64,000 nucleotides of DNA from Treponema primitia ZAS-2. GTDB lineage: Bacteria > Spirochaetota > Spirochaetia > Treponematales > Breznakiellaceae. This document shows positions 52,260-61,493 of the stretch, piece by piece (the stretch's first letter is position 1; each line of letters begins with the position of its first letter). Position numbers and translations under genes: made by a program. The notes under the pieces are model-generated. The model was not told the DNA's origin, did no database searches, and worked only from the letters and a program-made list of their open reading frames with translations. Location: NCBI RefSeq assembly GCF_000214375.1, contig NC_015578.1, positions 1,178,001 through 1,242,000 on the forward strand. The letters are read 5' to 3'.

Positions 52260-52305
52260 AGTTGAGTATATAGACAACTATAATAACAGAGAAAAAAATT
52301 GTCAA
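52260..52305 (-). promoter_or_regulatory. Promoter and operator of the metal-resistance operon
   Basis: On the minus strand, TTGACA (52305-52300), 17 bp, TATAGT (52282-52277). An AGTTG-N10-CAACT inverted repeat (52260-52279) overlaps the -10 and start region, the usual position of an ArsR/SmtB operator. Confidence 0.75.
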
Positions 52306-52361
52306 GGATATGTTGCAAAAAAAGTGGAAAAACTAAAAAATTACCAGGCTTGTTTTAATTT

Positions 52362-52402
52362 AGGGCATCTCTAAAAACTCGGTTAGTTTTTAGAGATGCC
52401 CT
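52362..52402 (-). repeat. CTCTAAAAACT hairpin family, copy C (after sulP)
   Basis: AGGGCATCTCTAAAAACT with its exact complement around a short TCGGT/ACCGA loop. It is inverted relative to copy A on the plus strand. It lies 11 bp after the sulP stop and may serve as its transcript 3' end, though no T tract follows. The outer stem GGCAT/ATGCC replaces the GGTAC/GTACC of copy A. Confidence 0.85.
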
Positions 52403-52412
52403 TTATGCAGAT

Positions 52413-54161
52413 TTATACTGCTTCTGCCTTCTGTATTGCTTCTTCCAGGGTGGATGCCATGTTTTCCTCGCCTATTTCGGCGATGAAACCTGCTTTTTCC
52501 AGGGCCTTTCGGGGTTGATCCCGAGCCTCGCTGATGATGAGCCTGATCTTGCCGCTGCGGCATTGGGCCAGAAAGGATTCTAGGGCGGTGATGCCTGTGG
52601 AGTCCACTGCGGGGACATCCCGCATACGCAGAATAAAGGCCTGGGGTTTTTTTGCCACTCCCCGCAGAACATGCTGGAGCATATCCGCTACCCCGAAAAA
52701 GAAGGGGCCCGTAATTTCGTATACTTCAATATTTTTGGGATGCACCGGCCGGGCGCCTTCATCCGCAGGGCTGAGGGGAACCCCCGTGCCGCTATACACC
52801 GTTTCAAATCCCGGCAACTTATCGCCGGGACGTATGCCCGTCACTTCGATCATCCGTTTGAGGAAGAGGAAGACCGCCATGATCATCCCCACCTCCACCG
52901 CAAAGGTCAGGTCCACGGCGATGGTAAGTATGAAGGTGGTGAGGAGCACAATGGTGTCGCTCTTGGGCGCCCGGTAGACGATTCGGGTGAACCGGGGCAG
53001 GTTGCTCATATCCCAGGCTACCACCATGAGTACTGCGGAAAGGCTTGCCAGGGGAATGGAGGATGCGACCGGGGCCAGAAAGAGGATGAAGAGTACCAGT
53101 ACCACCGAGTGGATTATCCCTGAAACCGGGCTTACCGCGCCGGCTTTGATGTTTGTGGCGGTCCGGGCTATGGCCCCGGTGGCAGGGATGCCCCCCATGA
53201 AGGCGGCGGCTATATTGCCCACCCCCTGGGCGACCAGTTCCATGTTGGCATTATGCCGGTCCCCGGTCATGGTATCCGCCACCACCGCGGAAAGTAGGGA
53301 CTCGATGGCTGCCAGCAGAGCAATGGTAAAGGTATCCGGCAGCAGGTCCCGGACCAGACCCCAGCTGAGATTGGGCATCACCGGCACGGGTAGCCCCCGG
53401 GGAATGCCCCCGAACCGGGTCCCGATGGTTTCCGTGGGCAGGGCGAGGAAATGGCACACCACCGTGGCGGCAATCACCCCAACCACCGCGGCGGGGATGC
53501 GGGGGTAGAGTTTGCGGATCAGCAGTATGATAGCCAGGGTACCCAGGCCCACGCCTAAGGTTACCGGGTTGAGGGTAGTAAAGGAACCGATATACTGCCC
53601 CCAGGATTCAAAAAATTCCGGGGAGGTTTTTTCAATGGAAAAGCCAAAAAAATCTTTTATTTGCTGGGAAAAGATCAGCACCCCGATGCCGGTGGTAAAC
53701 CCCGTGGTCACCGGGTAGGGAATGAACTTAATGAGCTTTCCCAACCCTGAAATACCCATGAGTATCAGGATGATCCCCGCCATGGCGGTGGCAACTATGA
53801 GCCCCCCCATGCCGTGCCGGGATATTACCCCATAGAGTATCACCACAAAAGCCCCGGTGGGCCCGCCGATCTGGAATTTGCTACCCCCCAGGAGGCTGAT
53901 AAAGAACCCTGCTGCAATGGTAGTATACAAGCCCTGGGCGGGGGTTCCCCCGGCGGCAATGCTGAAGGCCATGGCCAGGGGCAGGGCGACGATTCCCACG
54001 GTAATACCGGAGATACAGTCCTTGCTCAGGGATTTAAGGGAGTAGCCGCCCCCTTCTTTTTTAGAAAACAGCTCAAAGGTTCTGGGGATAAAATCCCGGA
54101 GATACGCGAGTTTTAATGGATTGAATGATGCCATACTTGCAGTATCGGAAAAGAAATTCAT
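52413..54161 (-). CDS. SulP-family anion transporter with STAS domain
   Basis: 582 residues. SulP membrane domain (about 45-440) with the segment SISGITVGIVALPLAMAFSIAAG-like (seen as DCISGITVGIVALPLAMAF), GGPTGAFVVILYG, and GGIPATGAIARTATNIKAGA. The C-terminal STAS domain (about 475-575) has ILRMRDVPAVDSTGITALE, containing the Asp-Ser of anti-sigma antagonists. Substrate could be sulfate, bicarbonate or dicarboxylate; the family does not allow a choice. Monocistronic, divergent from the XPB gene. Confidence 0.92.
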   Translation of the reverse strand: MNFFSDTASMASFNPLKLAYLRDFIPRTFELFSKKEGGGYSLKSLSKDCISGITVGIVALPLAMAFSIAAGGTPAQGLYTTIAAGFFISLLGGSKFQIGGPTGAFVVILYGVISRHGMGGLIVATAMAGIILILMGISGLGKLIKFIPYPVTTGFTTGIGVLIFSQQIKDFFGFSIEKTSPEFFESWGQYIGSFTTLNPVTLGVGLGTLAIILLIRKLYPRIPAAVVGVIAATVVCHFLALPTETIGTRFGGIPRGLPVPVMPNLSWGLVRDLLPDTFTIALLAAIESLLSAVVADTMTGDRHNANMELVAQGVGNIAAAFMGGIPATGAIARTATNIKAGAVSPVSGIIHSVVLVLFILFLAPVASSIPLASLSAVLMVVAWDMSNLPRFTRIVYRAPKSDTIVLLTTFILTIAVDLTFAVEVGMIMAVFLFLKRMIEVTGIRPGDKLPGFETVYSGTGVPLSPADEGARPVHPKNIEVYEITGPFFFGVADMLQHVLRGVAKKPQAFILRMRDVPAVDSTGITALESFLAQCRSGKIRLIISEARDQPRKALEKAGFIAEIGEENMASTLEEAIQKAEAV

Positions 54162-54219
54162 ACTAACAAGGGGAAAACACTATACCCTAGTTAAACTGAG
54201 AATTGCTGCCCGCATACCC

Positions 54220-54248
54220 TTCCCACTGTGCTATATTTCCTATATAAT
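54220..54248 (+). promoter_or_regulatory. Promoter of the XPB operon
   Basis: TTCCCA (54220-54225), 17 bp, TATAAT (54243-54248). Transcription would begin about 3 nt before the ATG at 54258, leaving almost no leader. Confidence 0.6.
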
Positions 54249-54257
54249 GGATAGGAT

Positions 54258-56057
54258 ATGTCGATTGACTCTTCGAACCCTCTGATTGTGCAAAGTGATC
54301 GGACTCTGCTTTTGGATGTCCACGCCCCTAAGGCTGAGGAGGCCCGGGCTGCTATTATGCCCTTTGCGGAATTGGAAAAGTCCCCGGAACATATACATAC
54401 CTTCAGGATAACCCCCCTGTCCCTCTGGAATGCTGCCAGCGCCGGTTTTTCTCCGGAGGATGTGACTGCGGTCCTTGATACCTACAGCCGCTACCCGGTG
54501 CCCCAGAGCATAGTCGAAGGTTTCTCCGATACCATGGACCGGTATGGCAAGATACGCTTGGTATCGGCGCCTCAGGCTGCGGCGGCAGAGGCGGCTTTTC
54601 CGGTGGATTCATCTGGGGCGCCCCAGGCCGGGGCGGTTCGGAGTTTGCCCGAGGAATTGCTCCTGGTGGCAGATGAAGAGGCTATCCTGGCGGAGATAGG
54701 GGCGGCCAAGTCCCTGGAAAAGCTTTTGCGGATTACCGAACAGGGTTTCAAGCTGAGGCTGACCGATCGGGGGAGCGTCAAACGGGAGCTTATCCGCATG
54801 GGCTGGCCGGTGCAGGACATGGCTCCCCTGGTCAGCGGGGCGTCCCTGGAACTGGAACTGCGGGATATCGCCGCTTCGGGCCAGTCTTTTACCCTGCGGG
54901 ACTACCAAGCCGAGGCTGCCCGGTCGGTGCTGGGGAACAATGGCCCGGGTACAGGGTATGGGGTGGTGGTACTACCCTGCGGTTCCGGGAAGACCATGGT
55001 GGGGATGGCCCTCATGACCCTGCTCAAGACCAATACCCTGGTGCTGACCACCAATGTGGCGGCGGTGCACCAGTGGATAGACGAACTTTTGGATAAAACA
55101 GATCTCACCAAGGATCAGATTGCCGAGTACACCGGTGATTCTAAGGGGGTGGCGCCGGTTACTATTGCCACCTACCAGATCATCACCTGGCGGCCCGATA
55201 GGGATGCGGATTTCCCCCACTTCAAACTGTTCAGGGAACGGCCCTGGGGGCTGATCATCTACGACGAGGTCCATCTGCTGCCGGCCCCGGTGTTCCGGGT
55301 CACCGCGGAATTGCAGGCGGTTCGGCGCCTGGGGCTTACCGCTACCCTGATCCGTGAGGATCGGGCGGAGGATGCGGTGTTCAGCCTGGTGGGGCCCAAG
55401 CGCTACGATGTGCCCTGGAAGGACCTTGAGGGCAAGGGGTGGATTGCCGAGGCGCTCTGCACGGAGATACGCCTGGATATGCCGGAAAAGCTCAAGATAC
55501 CCTACGCCGTGGCTGCCCCCCGGGAGAAGTACCGCATCGCCAGCGAGAATCCTTATAAGGAAATTATCGCCCGGCAGTTGGTGGAAAACCACCCGGAAGA
55601 TCATATCCTGGTGATAGGCCAGTACATTGCCCAGTTAGAATCCCTTGCCCGACTTTTAAAGGCCCCCCTGATCACCGGCAAGACCGCCAATGCGGAACGG
55701 GAAAAGGTATACGGCGCATTTAAGCGGGGGGATGTCCGGGTCATCGTGGTTTCTAAGGTGGCGAATTTCGCCATCGACCTGCCCGATGCCTCCATGGCTA
55801 TCCAGGTTTCAGGCTCCTTTGGTTCCCGGCAGGAGGAAGCCCAGCGGCTGGGCCGCATTTTGCGCCCCAAAGGCCGGAACTCCTACTTTTACACCCTGGT
55901 TTCCCGGTATACTGTGGAGGAGGACTTTGCCGCCAACCGGCAAAAATTCCTGGCCGAACAGGGCTATAAGTACGCCATCCAGCACTGGACCGAAAAGGAG
56001 ATACTCTCAGGTCAGAGCGGGATTGTGTCCGGTCCGGAAAAGGGTGATTCCAAATGA
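54258..56057 (+). CDS. Bacterial XPB/Rad25-type DNA helicase
   Basis: 599 residues. N-terminal damage-recognition-like region (about 1-210), then helicase motifs: FTLRDYQAEAA, Walker A LPCGSGKTMVG, DEVH box IIYDEVHLLP, motif III GLTATLIRED with the RED sequence typical of XPB, a thumb-like insert, and motif VI QRLGRILRPKGRN. A 3'-5' DNA helicase for repair or transcription-coupled strand opening. T. pallidum and mycobacteria carry such archaeal/eukaryotic-type XPBs. It overlaps the next gene by ATGA, so the two proteins are probably made together. Confidence 0.93.
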   Translation: MSIDSSNPLIVQSDRTLLLDVHAPKAEEARAAIMPFAELEKSPEHIHTFRITPLSLWNAASAGFSPEDVTAVLDTYSRYPVPQSIVEGFSDTMDRYGKIRLVSAPQAAAAEAAFPVDSSGAPQAGAVRSLPEELLLVADEEAILAEIGAAKSLEKLLRITEQGFKLRLTDRGSVKRELIRMGWPVQDMAPLVSGASLELELRDIAASGQSFTLRDYQAEAARSVLGNNGPGTGYGVVVLPCGSGKTMVGMALMTLLKTNTLVLTTNVAAVHQWIDELLDKTDLTKDQIAEYTGDSKGVAPVTIATYQIITWRPDRDADFPHFKLFRERPWGLIIYDEVHLLPAPVFRVTAELQAVRRLGLTATLIREDRAEDAVFSLVGPKRYDVPWKDLEGKGWIAEALCTEIRLDMPEKLKIPYAVAAPREKYRIASENPYKEIIARQLVENHPEDHILVIGQYIAQLESLARLLKAPLITGKTANAEREKVYGAFKRGDVRVIVVSKVANFAIDLPDASMAIQVSGSFGSRQEEAQRLGRILRPKGRNSYFYTLVSRYTVEEDFAANRQKFLAEQGYKYAIQHWTEKEILSGQSGIVSGPEKGDSK

Positions 56058-58183
56058 AAGATTTTCAGTTCCGTTCCCCCGATACCTGGAAGTCCGCCTT
56101 GCTGACCCTGCCGGACAGTGCCTATTTTGAGCTTATGCGCAGTGTCTTTGGGAATATCAAGACCCCCTTCAATAAACAACGTTTGGTGGAGGATCTGGAG
56201 GGCTTTTTTTCCCGTAAGGAAATTCAGGAAATAATTGCCGCCTATTTGGACGAAACCGACGCCAGGATCATTACCGCCGTGGCTGCCCTGGATGAGCCTG
56301 CTCCGGGTGAATTGGAAACCTTTTTTGCCGGGGAACTGAGTTTTGCGGAGCTGCACAGCATACTTCTCAACCTGGAGGAACGGCTCATCCTCTACCGTTT
56401 CCAAGACAGGGGGGTCTCCCGCCTGGCCCTGAATCCCCTGCTGGAACCGGTGTTAGGTCCGCTTATCGCCGATAAGGGTTCCCTTTTTCCCTCTGAAACC
56501 AGGGTGCAAGAGGGGGGGGGCGCTCTCCTGGATGACCGGGTTCTGGCGGCACTTTTCGCCTTTATTCCTGAAGAACCGGATTTTTTCAAAGCAGAGGGAG
56601 GGGTGCGGAAAAAAGTTCTGGATGACGGAAAGCTTCTCTTCCCGGCCCTGGATCTGGAAACCTTGATAGGAGGTCTGCAAAACCTGGGGCTTCTGAGCCA
56701 GAAAGGTGAGGGGCTGGCTATTGACGAGTTGAGGCTCCGTCATTTTGGGAGCCTCTCTTCCCGGGAACGGCGGGAGTATCTGGCCGCGGGCCTTTGCTTT
56801 GACAAGAACCCCCCCAAACCGTTTCCGGGCATGTTTAACCGGAGCCGGATCCAAGCCCTGACCCGGTTCATCCATACCTATCTGGACATCCTCAAACCTG
56901 ACCGGCAATACCCTAAAACAACCCTAAAGCGGATCGCGGATATTCTGGAACGGAGCGGTATTGAACAAGTCGCCTGGGACGCCGAAATCAGCAGCCTTAA
57001 GCGGCCTGGCCCGGAGTTACCCGGCTCGACCCTCCAGGAAAAGCCTGGGGTGGTATCCGCCCTGTTTGATTCGATTCTCTCTGCCCTGAAGAGTTCCGGC
57101 CTCCTGGGAATGGCGGGGGAATGGTATTTTCTTTACCCATTAGAAACCCAGGATGCCGGGTCTAAGCCGGTTATTGCCATGGATACCGCCTTTTCCTGCA
57201 TACTCTACCCGGAGATCGGCTTTACCGACGCCCTGGCCCTGGCCTCTTTTTGCGTGGTTCGGGAAACCGGTACGGCGGTACGTTTTGAGTTGACCCGGGA
57301 ATCCGTGGTCCGGGGCTTTGACCGGAACCTGGATTCACAGACCATGCTGTCCTTACTGGATCGGCTTTCGGGGAACCAGGTTGAGCAGAACCTCCGCTGG
57401 ACAGTCAAGGACTGGGAATCCCGGTATTCCGGGGTTTCCCTCTTCCAGGGCCTGGTCCTTTCCCTTTCCGAAGACCGGCGCTATCTGGCCGAGGCGGAAC
57501 CCGTGGCCTCCCTGATTTTCCGGACCCTGAACCCCGGGGTGTACCTCCTCTCGGTTTCGGATAAGGCCGATGCGGTGCAGGCCCTGCACAAGGCGGGGAT
57601 AGACATCATTGCCCAGCCCCCACAGATCACAGAATCCTTTCCCGGGGAACGGCATTCACCCTATCCGTCCTTGGAAGCCGGTCCCCGGTTCCGGGGAAAC
57701 GGCTTTTATGACAATTCCCCGGAATTACTCTTCCCCAAATCCGGGGGAAATTCTTTCCCTTTCACCAACGAAAAGTCCGAGTCCTACAAGGGACGGTTCC
57801 GTTCCGCCCTGGAAAGTATTAGCCTTTCCAAGCCCGAACGGGACGAGCTGACCGCGCGGATAGAGCGGCGGCTGATACTCAATGAATCCCAGCTGGTGGG
57901 GGTCTCGGTACGGTATGAAAAACTGGAAGCCCGGGGCCTGGACTATGTGGGAAAGACCTCCATCGCAAAACAGGCCATCGCATCAAAGCTGCTCATAGAA
58001 ATCATGTGGTCGGATCAGAACGGGGAACTTAACCGGGTTATCGGAATACCCGAAGCTTTGGAAAAATCCGGCGGGGATACTATTTTAGTACTCAAGCCCG
58101 TAAGCCCGGGGGAAACTATCCGGCTCCCCCTGGGAAAAATCAGCCTGCTCAGGCGGATTAAACAATCAATTTTTGGAGAATGA
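56054..58183 (+). CDS. XPB-associated protein (helicase-associated / XPB-Ssl2 N-terminal-like)
   Basis: 709 residues, no Walker motifs. It consists of helical winged-helix-like segments (for example SFAELHSILLNLEERLILYRF) and a segment around residues 375-500 (AMDTAFSCILYPEIGFTDALALASFCVV, FELTRESVVRGFD, then LFRTLNPGVYLLSV-like text) that resembles the protein encoded next to XPB in mycobacteria. The C terminus (about 590-709: SLSKPERDELTARIERRLIL, EARGLDYVGKTSIAKQA) resembles WYL-type helicase-associated regulatory modules. Likely a partner or loader of XPB; the family call is tentative. A G9 tract (56512-56520) in the coding sequence is a slippage risk. Confidence 0.7.
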   Translation: MKDFQFRSPDTWKSALLTLPDSAYFELMRSVFGNIKTPFNKQRLVEDLEGFFSRKEIQEIIAAYLDETDARIITAVAALDEPAPGELETFFAGELSFAELHSILLNLEERLILYRFQDRGVSRLALNPLLEPVLGPLIADKGSLFPSETRVQEGGGALLDDRVLAALFAFIPEEPDFFKAEGGVRKKVLDDGKLLFPALDLETLIGGLQNLGLLSQKGEGLAIDELRLRHFGSLSSRERREYLAAGLCFDKNPPKPFPGMFNRSRIQALTRFIHTYLDILKPDRQYPKTTLKRIADILERSGIEQVAWDAEISSLKRPGPELPGSTLQEKPGVVSALFDSILSALKSSGLLGMAGEWYFLYPLETQDAGSKPVIAMDTAFSCILYPEIGFTDALALASFCVVRETGTAVRFELTRESVVRGFDRNLDSQTMLSLLDRLSGNQVEQNLRWTVKDWESRYSGVSLFQGLVLSLSEDRRYLAEAEPVASLIFRTLNPGVYLLSVSDKADAVQALHKAGIDIIAQPPQITESFPGERHSPYPSLEAGPRFRGNGFYDNSPELLFPKSGGNSFPFTNEKSESYKGRFRSALESISLSKPERDELTARIERRLILNESQLVGVSVRYEKLEARGLDYVGKTSIAKQAIASKLLIEIMWSDQNGELNRVIGIPEALEKSGGDTILVLKPVSPGETIRLPLGKISLLRRIKQSIFGE

Positions 58184-58228
58184 GCTCCGCTTTGCGGGTC
58201 TTCCAATTGAAATTCTAAGGAGTAAACC

Positions 58229-59008
58229 ATGCCCTTATTACCTTTTTCAAGCAACCAGGCGGAGTCCCAGTTCAAACTGGCAGTACTCATCGACGCCGAT
58301 AATACCCAGCCCGCCATCATCGAAGGCCTCCTGGATGAGGTCGCCAAGTACGGCGTAGCCAGTGTCAAGCGTATCTACGGCGACTGGACCAGTACCAACC
58401 TCCGGTCCTGGAAAGACCGGCTTCTGGAACACGCCATCCAGCCCATCCAACAGTTTTCTTACACTACCGGGAAAAACGCCACCGACAGCGCCATGATCAT
58501 CGACGCCATGGACCTGCTCTACAGCGATAAGTTGGACGGTTTCTGCATCGTATCCAGTGATTCGGACTTTACCCGCCTGGCAGCACGGCTGCGGGAAAGC
58601 GGCCGGACCGTCTATGGTTTTGGGGAAAAGAAAACCCCCCGGGCCTTTGTTTCGGTTTGCGACAAATTTATCTACACAGAAATACTGCGGGACAACCAGG
58701 AAGAGGCAGACGAGGACGAATCCCGCCCGGCAGCCAGACCTAGGAAGGACTTCAAGGTGGACCGGAAGCTGCTCAAGCTCCTGCGGGACACTGTGGACGA
58801 CCTGGCCGACGAATCCGGCTGGGCCTACCTGGGCGGGATAGGGCAGAAGATCACCCTCCGTTCCAGCGAATTTGATCCCCGGAACTACGGCTTCAAAAAG
58901 CTGGGGGATCTCTTCCGTGCGGTCTCCCAGTTTGAAACCGAGGAGCGGCCCCAGGAAAACGGCACCGGCAGGCAGGTGTATATACGGTGGAAACGGCGGG
59001 CCCATTAG
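58229..59008 (+). CDS. NYN-domain protein with C-terminal OST-HTH/LOTUS domain
   Basis: 259 residues. N-terminal NYN (PIN-like nuclease, LabA/DUF88 type) domain, about 15-155, with acidic residues in LAVLIDADNTQPAII, TDSAMIIDAMDLL and IVSSDSDFTRLAARL. After an acidic linker, a LOTUS/OST-HTH domain (about 175-258: LLKLLRDTVDDLADESGWAYLGGIGQKI) that binds RNA in relatives. Probably an RNA-directed nuclease or binding protein. AAGGAG lies upstream of the ATG. It follows the XPB pair by 45 bp on the same strand and may share the transcript. Confidence 0.9.
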   Translation: MPLLPFSSNQAESQFKLAVLIDADNTQPAIIEGLLDEVAKYGVASVKRIYGDWTSTNLRSWKDRLLEHAIQPIQQFSYTTGKNATDSAMIIDAMDLLYSDKLDGFCIVSSDSDFTRLAARLRESGRTVYGFGEKKTPRAFVSVCDKFIYTEILRDNQEEADEDESRPAARPRKDFKVDRKLLKLLRDTVDDLADESGWAYLGGIGQKITLRSSEFDPRNYGFKKLGDLFRAVSQFETEERPQENGTGRQVYIRWKRRAH

Positions 59009-59106
59009 CTCCTAAAGAAAAATTACGGAAAAATAATAGCACTCATCTGAATATTATTCAAACACCCCCAGGCTTCTTCCCTTAAAGTTAAAGCAGGTAT
59101 TTATCT

Positions 59107-59158
59107 GCGCGGGGAACTTCGTTGCAAGTAGCGCGGGGAACTTCGTTGCAAGTAGCGC
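59107..59158 (+). repeat. Two exact tandem 24-bp repeat units upstream of the second MCP
   Basis: Units at 59107-59130 and 59131-59154 are identical (core GGGGAACTTCGTTGCAAGTA), followed by a further GCGC. They lie 18 bp before the MCP start. The unit differs from the coding copies by having TA at the end, which makes a TAG stop in one frame. Confidence 0.9.
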
Positions 59159-59175
59159 TTATGGAGGCGGCCATT

Positions 59176-61356
59176 ATGAAACTCAGAGTACGCTTAAGCA
59201 TATTGGTAATAGCAATAATGGTAGCGGTTATTTCCGTTATTTCTGTCGTCATTCTGAGCCGCGCTTCGGAAATGCAGACGGAAACAGCCATAGAAAGTAC
59301 AACGAACATGGCTAATATGTATGCCATGGATTTACGGCGGCGTTTTGAAACCTATATGCAAACCGCAATCCTGCTGTCCCAGATAATGAAGGATTACGAA
59401 TCCGTGGACCTAAGCCAGCGGCGTATCCGCTACAATGGCATCATACGCAGTGTGTTGGTGGAAAACCCGAGTTATTTGGGTATTTTTACTATATGGAAGC
59501 CCAATGCCCTGGACGGCAGGGATGCTGAATTTGCCAATACCCCAGGTACCGATGAGACCGGCCGTTATATAAGCCGGTACCACCGGGATTCAGGCCTGAT
59601 AACCCTAAGCCTCTTTGATGCATATAACGAGACACTGGAAGGGGCAAGCGGGGTTATGAGTATCGCCAACCCTGTTTGGCGGGAAGCCAGGGGTTCCACA
59701 GTTTTGGTGGTGGATGTCACGGTCCCCATAGTATCATCCCAGGGTGAAATGGTGGCCCTAGTGGGGATTAATATTGATATCAGCGCCATGCAGGACATAG
59801 TCTCGGGGATTAAACCCTATGGAACGGGAATAGCAACGGTCTATTCCAATGACGGGACCGTGGCGGCCCACAATATTCCTGCGCGGACCGGTCAGCATAT
59901 GGTGGAAACCGATACGCCCCTTTTTAAAGACTATACCTCCCTGGCATTGGAATGTATACAACAGGGAAAACCCGTCAATTTCCAGGGACATTCCCCGGCC
60001 CTGGATGTGGATCTCCAGATAATTATTGAGCCCTTTACGGTTTCTGAAACCACCACTCCCTGGTCCATAATGATAGCCATTCCCATGGATAAGGTGCTGG
60101 AAGATGTACAGGCATTGACCTTTTTCACCATTATACTATCCCTGGTTGCCATGATTGCCGCAGGGGTAATTATCTTTTTTGTGGCCGGCAGTATAGCAAA
60201 GCCCATCGTTAATGTTTCCCGTACCCTCAAGGATATTTCCGAAGGGGAAGGGGATTTGACCAAGCAGATTGCCGTCAAATCCGCTGATGAGATCGGCGAT
60301 CTGGCCCGGTACTTCAACATGACCCTGGAAAAAATCAGGGACCTGGTGATCACCATCAAAAAACAGGCCGTAGCCCTCTTCAATATTGGTAACGATCTCT
60401 CCTCCAATATGACAGAAACTGCTGCGGCGATAAATGAGATCACCGCCAATGTCCAGAGCATTAAAGGCCGGATTCTCAACCAATCTGCCTCGGTGACTGA
60501 AACAAATGCGACCATGGAGCAGATCACCGTCAATATCAACAAACTGGACGAACTCATTGAACAGCAGTCCGTTAATGTGGCCCAGTCATCTTCCTCAATT
60601 GAACAAATGCTCGCCAATATTCAATCGGTTACCCAGACCCTGAAAAAAAACGCAGATAATGTAACTGATTTGGCCACCGCTTCGGAGGTTGGCCGCTCCA
60701 GCCTTCAGGAGGTAGCCGGAGATATTCTGGAAATTACCCGGGAATCCGAGGGGCTTCTGGAGATCAATTCGGTGATGGAAAATATCGCCAGCCAGACCAA
60801 CCTTCTTTCCATGAATGCCGCCATTGAAGCCGCCCACGCCGGAGAAGCGGGCAAAGGTTTTGCGGTGGTGGCGGATGAAATACGCAAACTCGCCGAATCT
60901 TCGGGGGAACAGTCCAAGACCATTTCTGTGATACTCAGGAAAATCAAGGACGCCATTGACAAGATCACTAAATCTACCGACGAGGTGCTTACTAAATTTG
61001 AAGCCATTGATTTGGGGGTTAAAACCGTTTCGGATCAGGAAGGAAATATACGCAGCGCCATGGAAGAACAGAATACCGGGAGCCAGCAGATCCTGGAGGC
61101 CATAGGGCAACTGAACAATATAACCCAGATGGTCAAAAGCGGTTCCATGGAGATGCTTGAGGGGAGCAAAGAAGTTATCCAGGAGAGCAAAAACCTGGAG
61201 ATGGTTACCCAGGAAATCACCGACGGGATGAACGAGATGGCCACCGGGGCGGAGGAGATCAATGTGGCGGTAAGCGAGGTAAACAACATCTCAGGGGAAA
61301 ACAAGGAAAACATAGACATCCTGGTCAAGGAGGTTTCCCGGTTTAAGGTCGAATAA
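59176..61356 (+). CDS. Methyl-accepting chemotaxis protein (dCache-HAMP-MA)
   Basis: 726 residues from the ATG at 59176, chosen because GGAGG lies 9 nt before it; homology starts with the membrane anchor [21 protein letters not shown] double-Cache sensor (about 35-310: [30 protein letters not shown]), TM2 (about 318-345), HAMP ([20 protein letters not shown]), and the signalling domain with the tip [20 protein letters not shown]. Unlike the first MCP it has no repeat inside the sensor. Ligand unknown. Confidence 0.94.
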   Translation: MKLRVRLSILVIAIMVAVISVISVVILSRASEMQTETAIESTTNMANMYAMDLRRRFETYMQTAILLSQIMKDYESVDLSQRRIRYNGIIRSVLVENPSYLGIFTIWKPNALDGRDAEFANTPGTDETGRYISRYHRDSGLITLSLFDAYNETLEGASGVMSIANPVWREARGSTVLVVDVTVPIVSSQGEMVALVGINIDISAMQDIVSGIKPYGTGIATVYSNDGTVAAHNIPARTGQHMVETDTPLFKDYTSLALECIQQGKPVNFQGHSPALDVDLQIIIEPFTVSETTTPWSIMIAIPMDKVLEDVQALTFFTIILSLVAMIAAGVIIFFVAGSIAKPIVNVSRTLKDISEGEGDLTKQIAVKSADEIGDLARYFNMTLEKIRDLVITIKKQAVALFNIGNDLSSNMTETAAAINEITANVQSIKGRILNQSASVTETNATMEQITVNINKLDELIEQQSVNVAQSSSSIEQMLANIQSVTQTLKKNADNVTDLATASEVGRSSLQEVAGDILEITRESEGLLEINSVMENIASQTNLLSMNAAIEAAHAGEAGKGFAVVADEIRKLAESSGEQSKTISVILRKIKDAIDKITKSTDEVLTKFEAIDLGVKTVSDQEGNIRSAMEEQNTGSQQILEAIGQLNNITQMVKSGSMEMLEGSKEVIQESKNLEMVTQEITDGMNEMATGAEEINVAVSEVNNISGENKENIDILVKEVSRFKVE

Positions 61357-61443
61357 GGTTTTTAAGAAGCACCTTATAATGCAGAATCACAAAGCAGTAA
61401 CAGATTTTTAATATTATAAGACGCCTGATGAGGCTGTTTAAGG

Positions 61444-61482
61444 AAAAAGACCTGTCCGGAAAGCAGAACGCTACCCGGACAG
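61444..61482 (-). terminator. Terminator of the esterase/MBL gene
   Basis: On the minus strand, CTGTCCGG (61482-61475) pairs with CCGGACAG (61459-61452), followed by GTCTTTTTCC. Confidence 0.6.
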
Positions 61483-61493
61483 ATGTGAAATAT

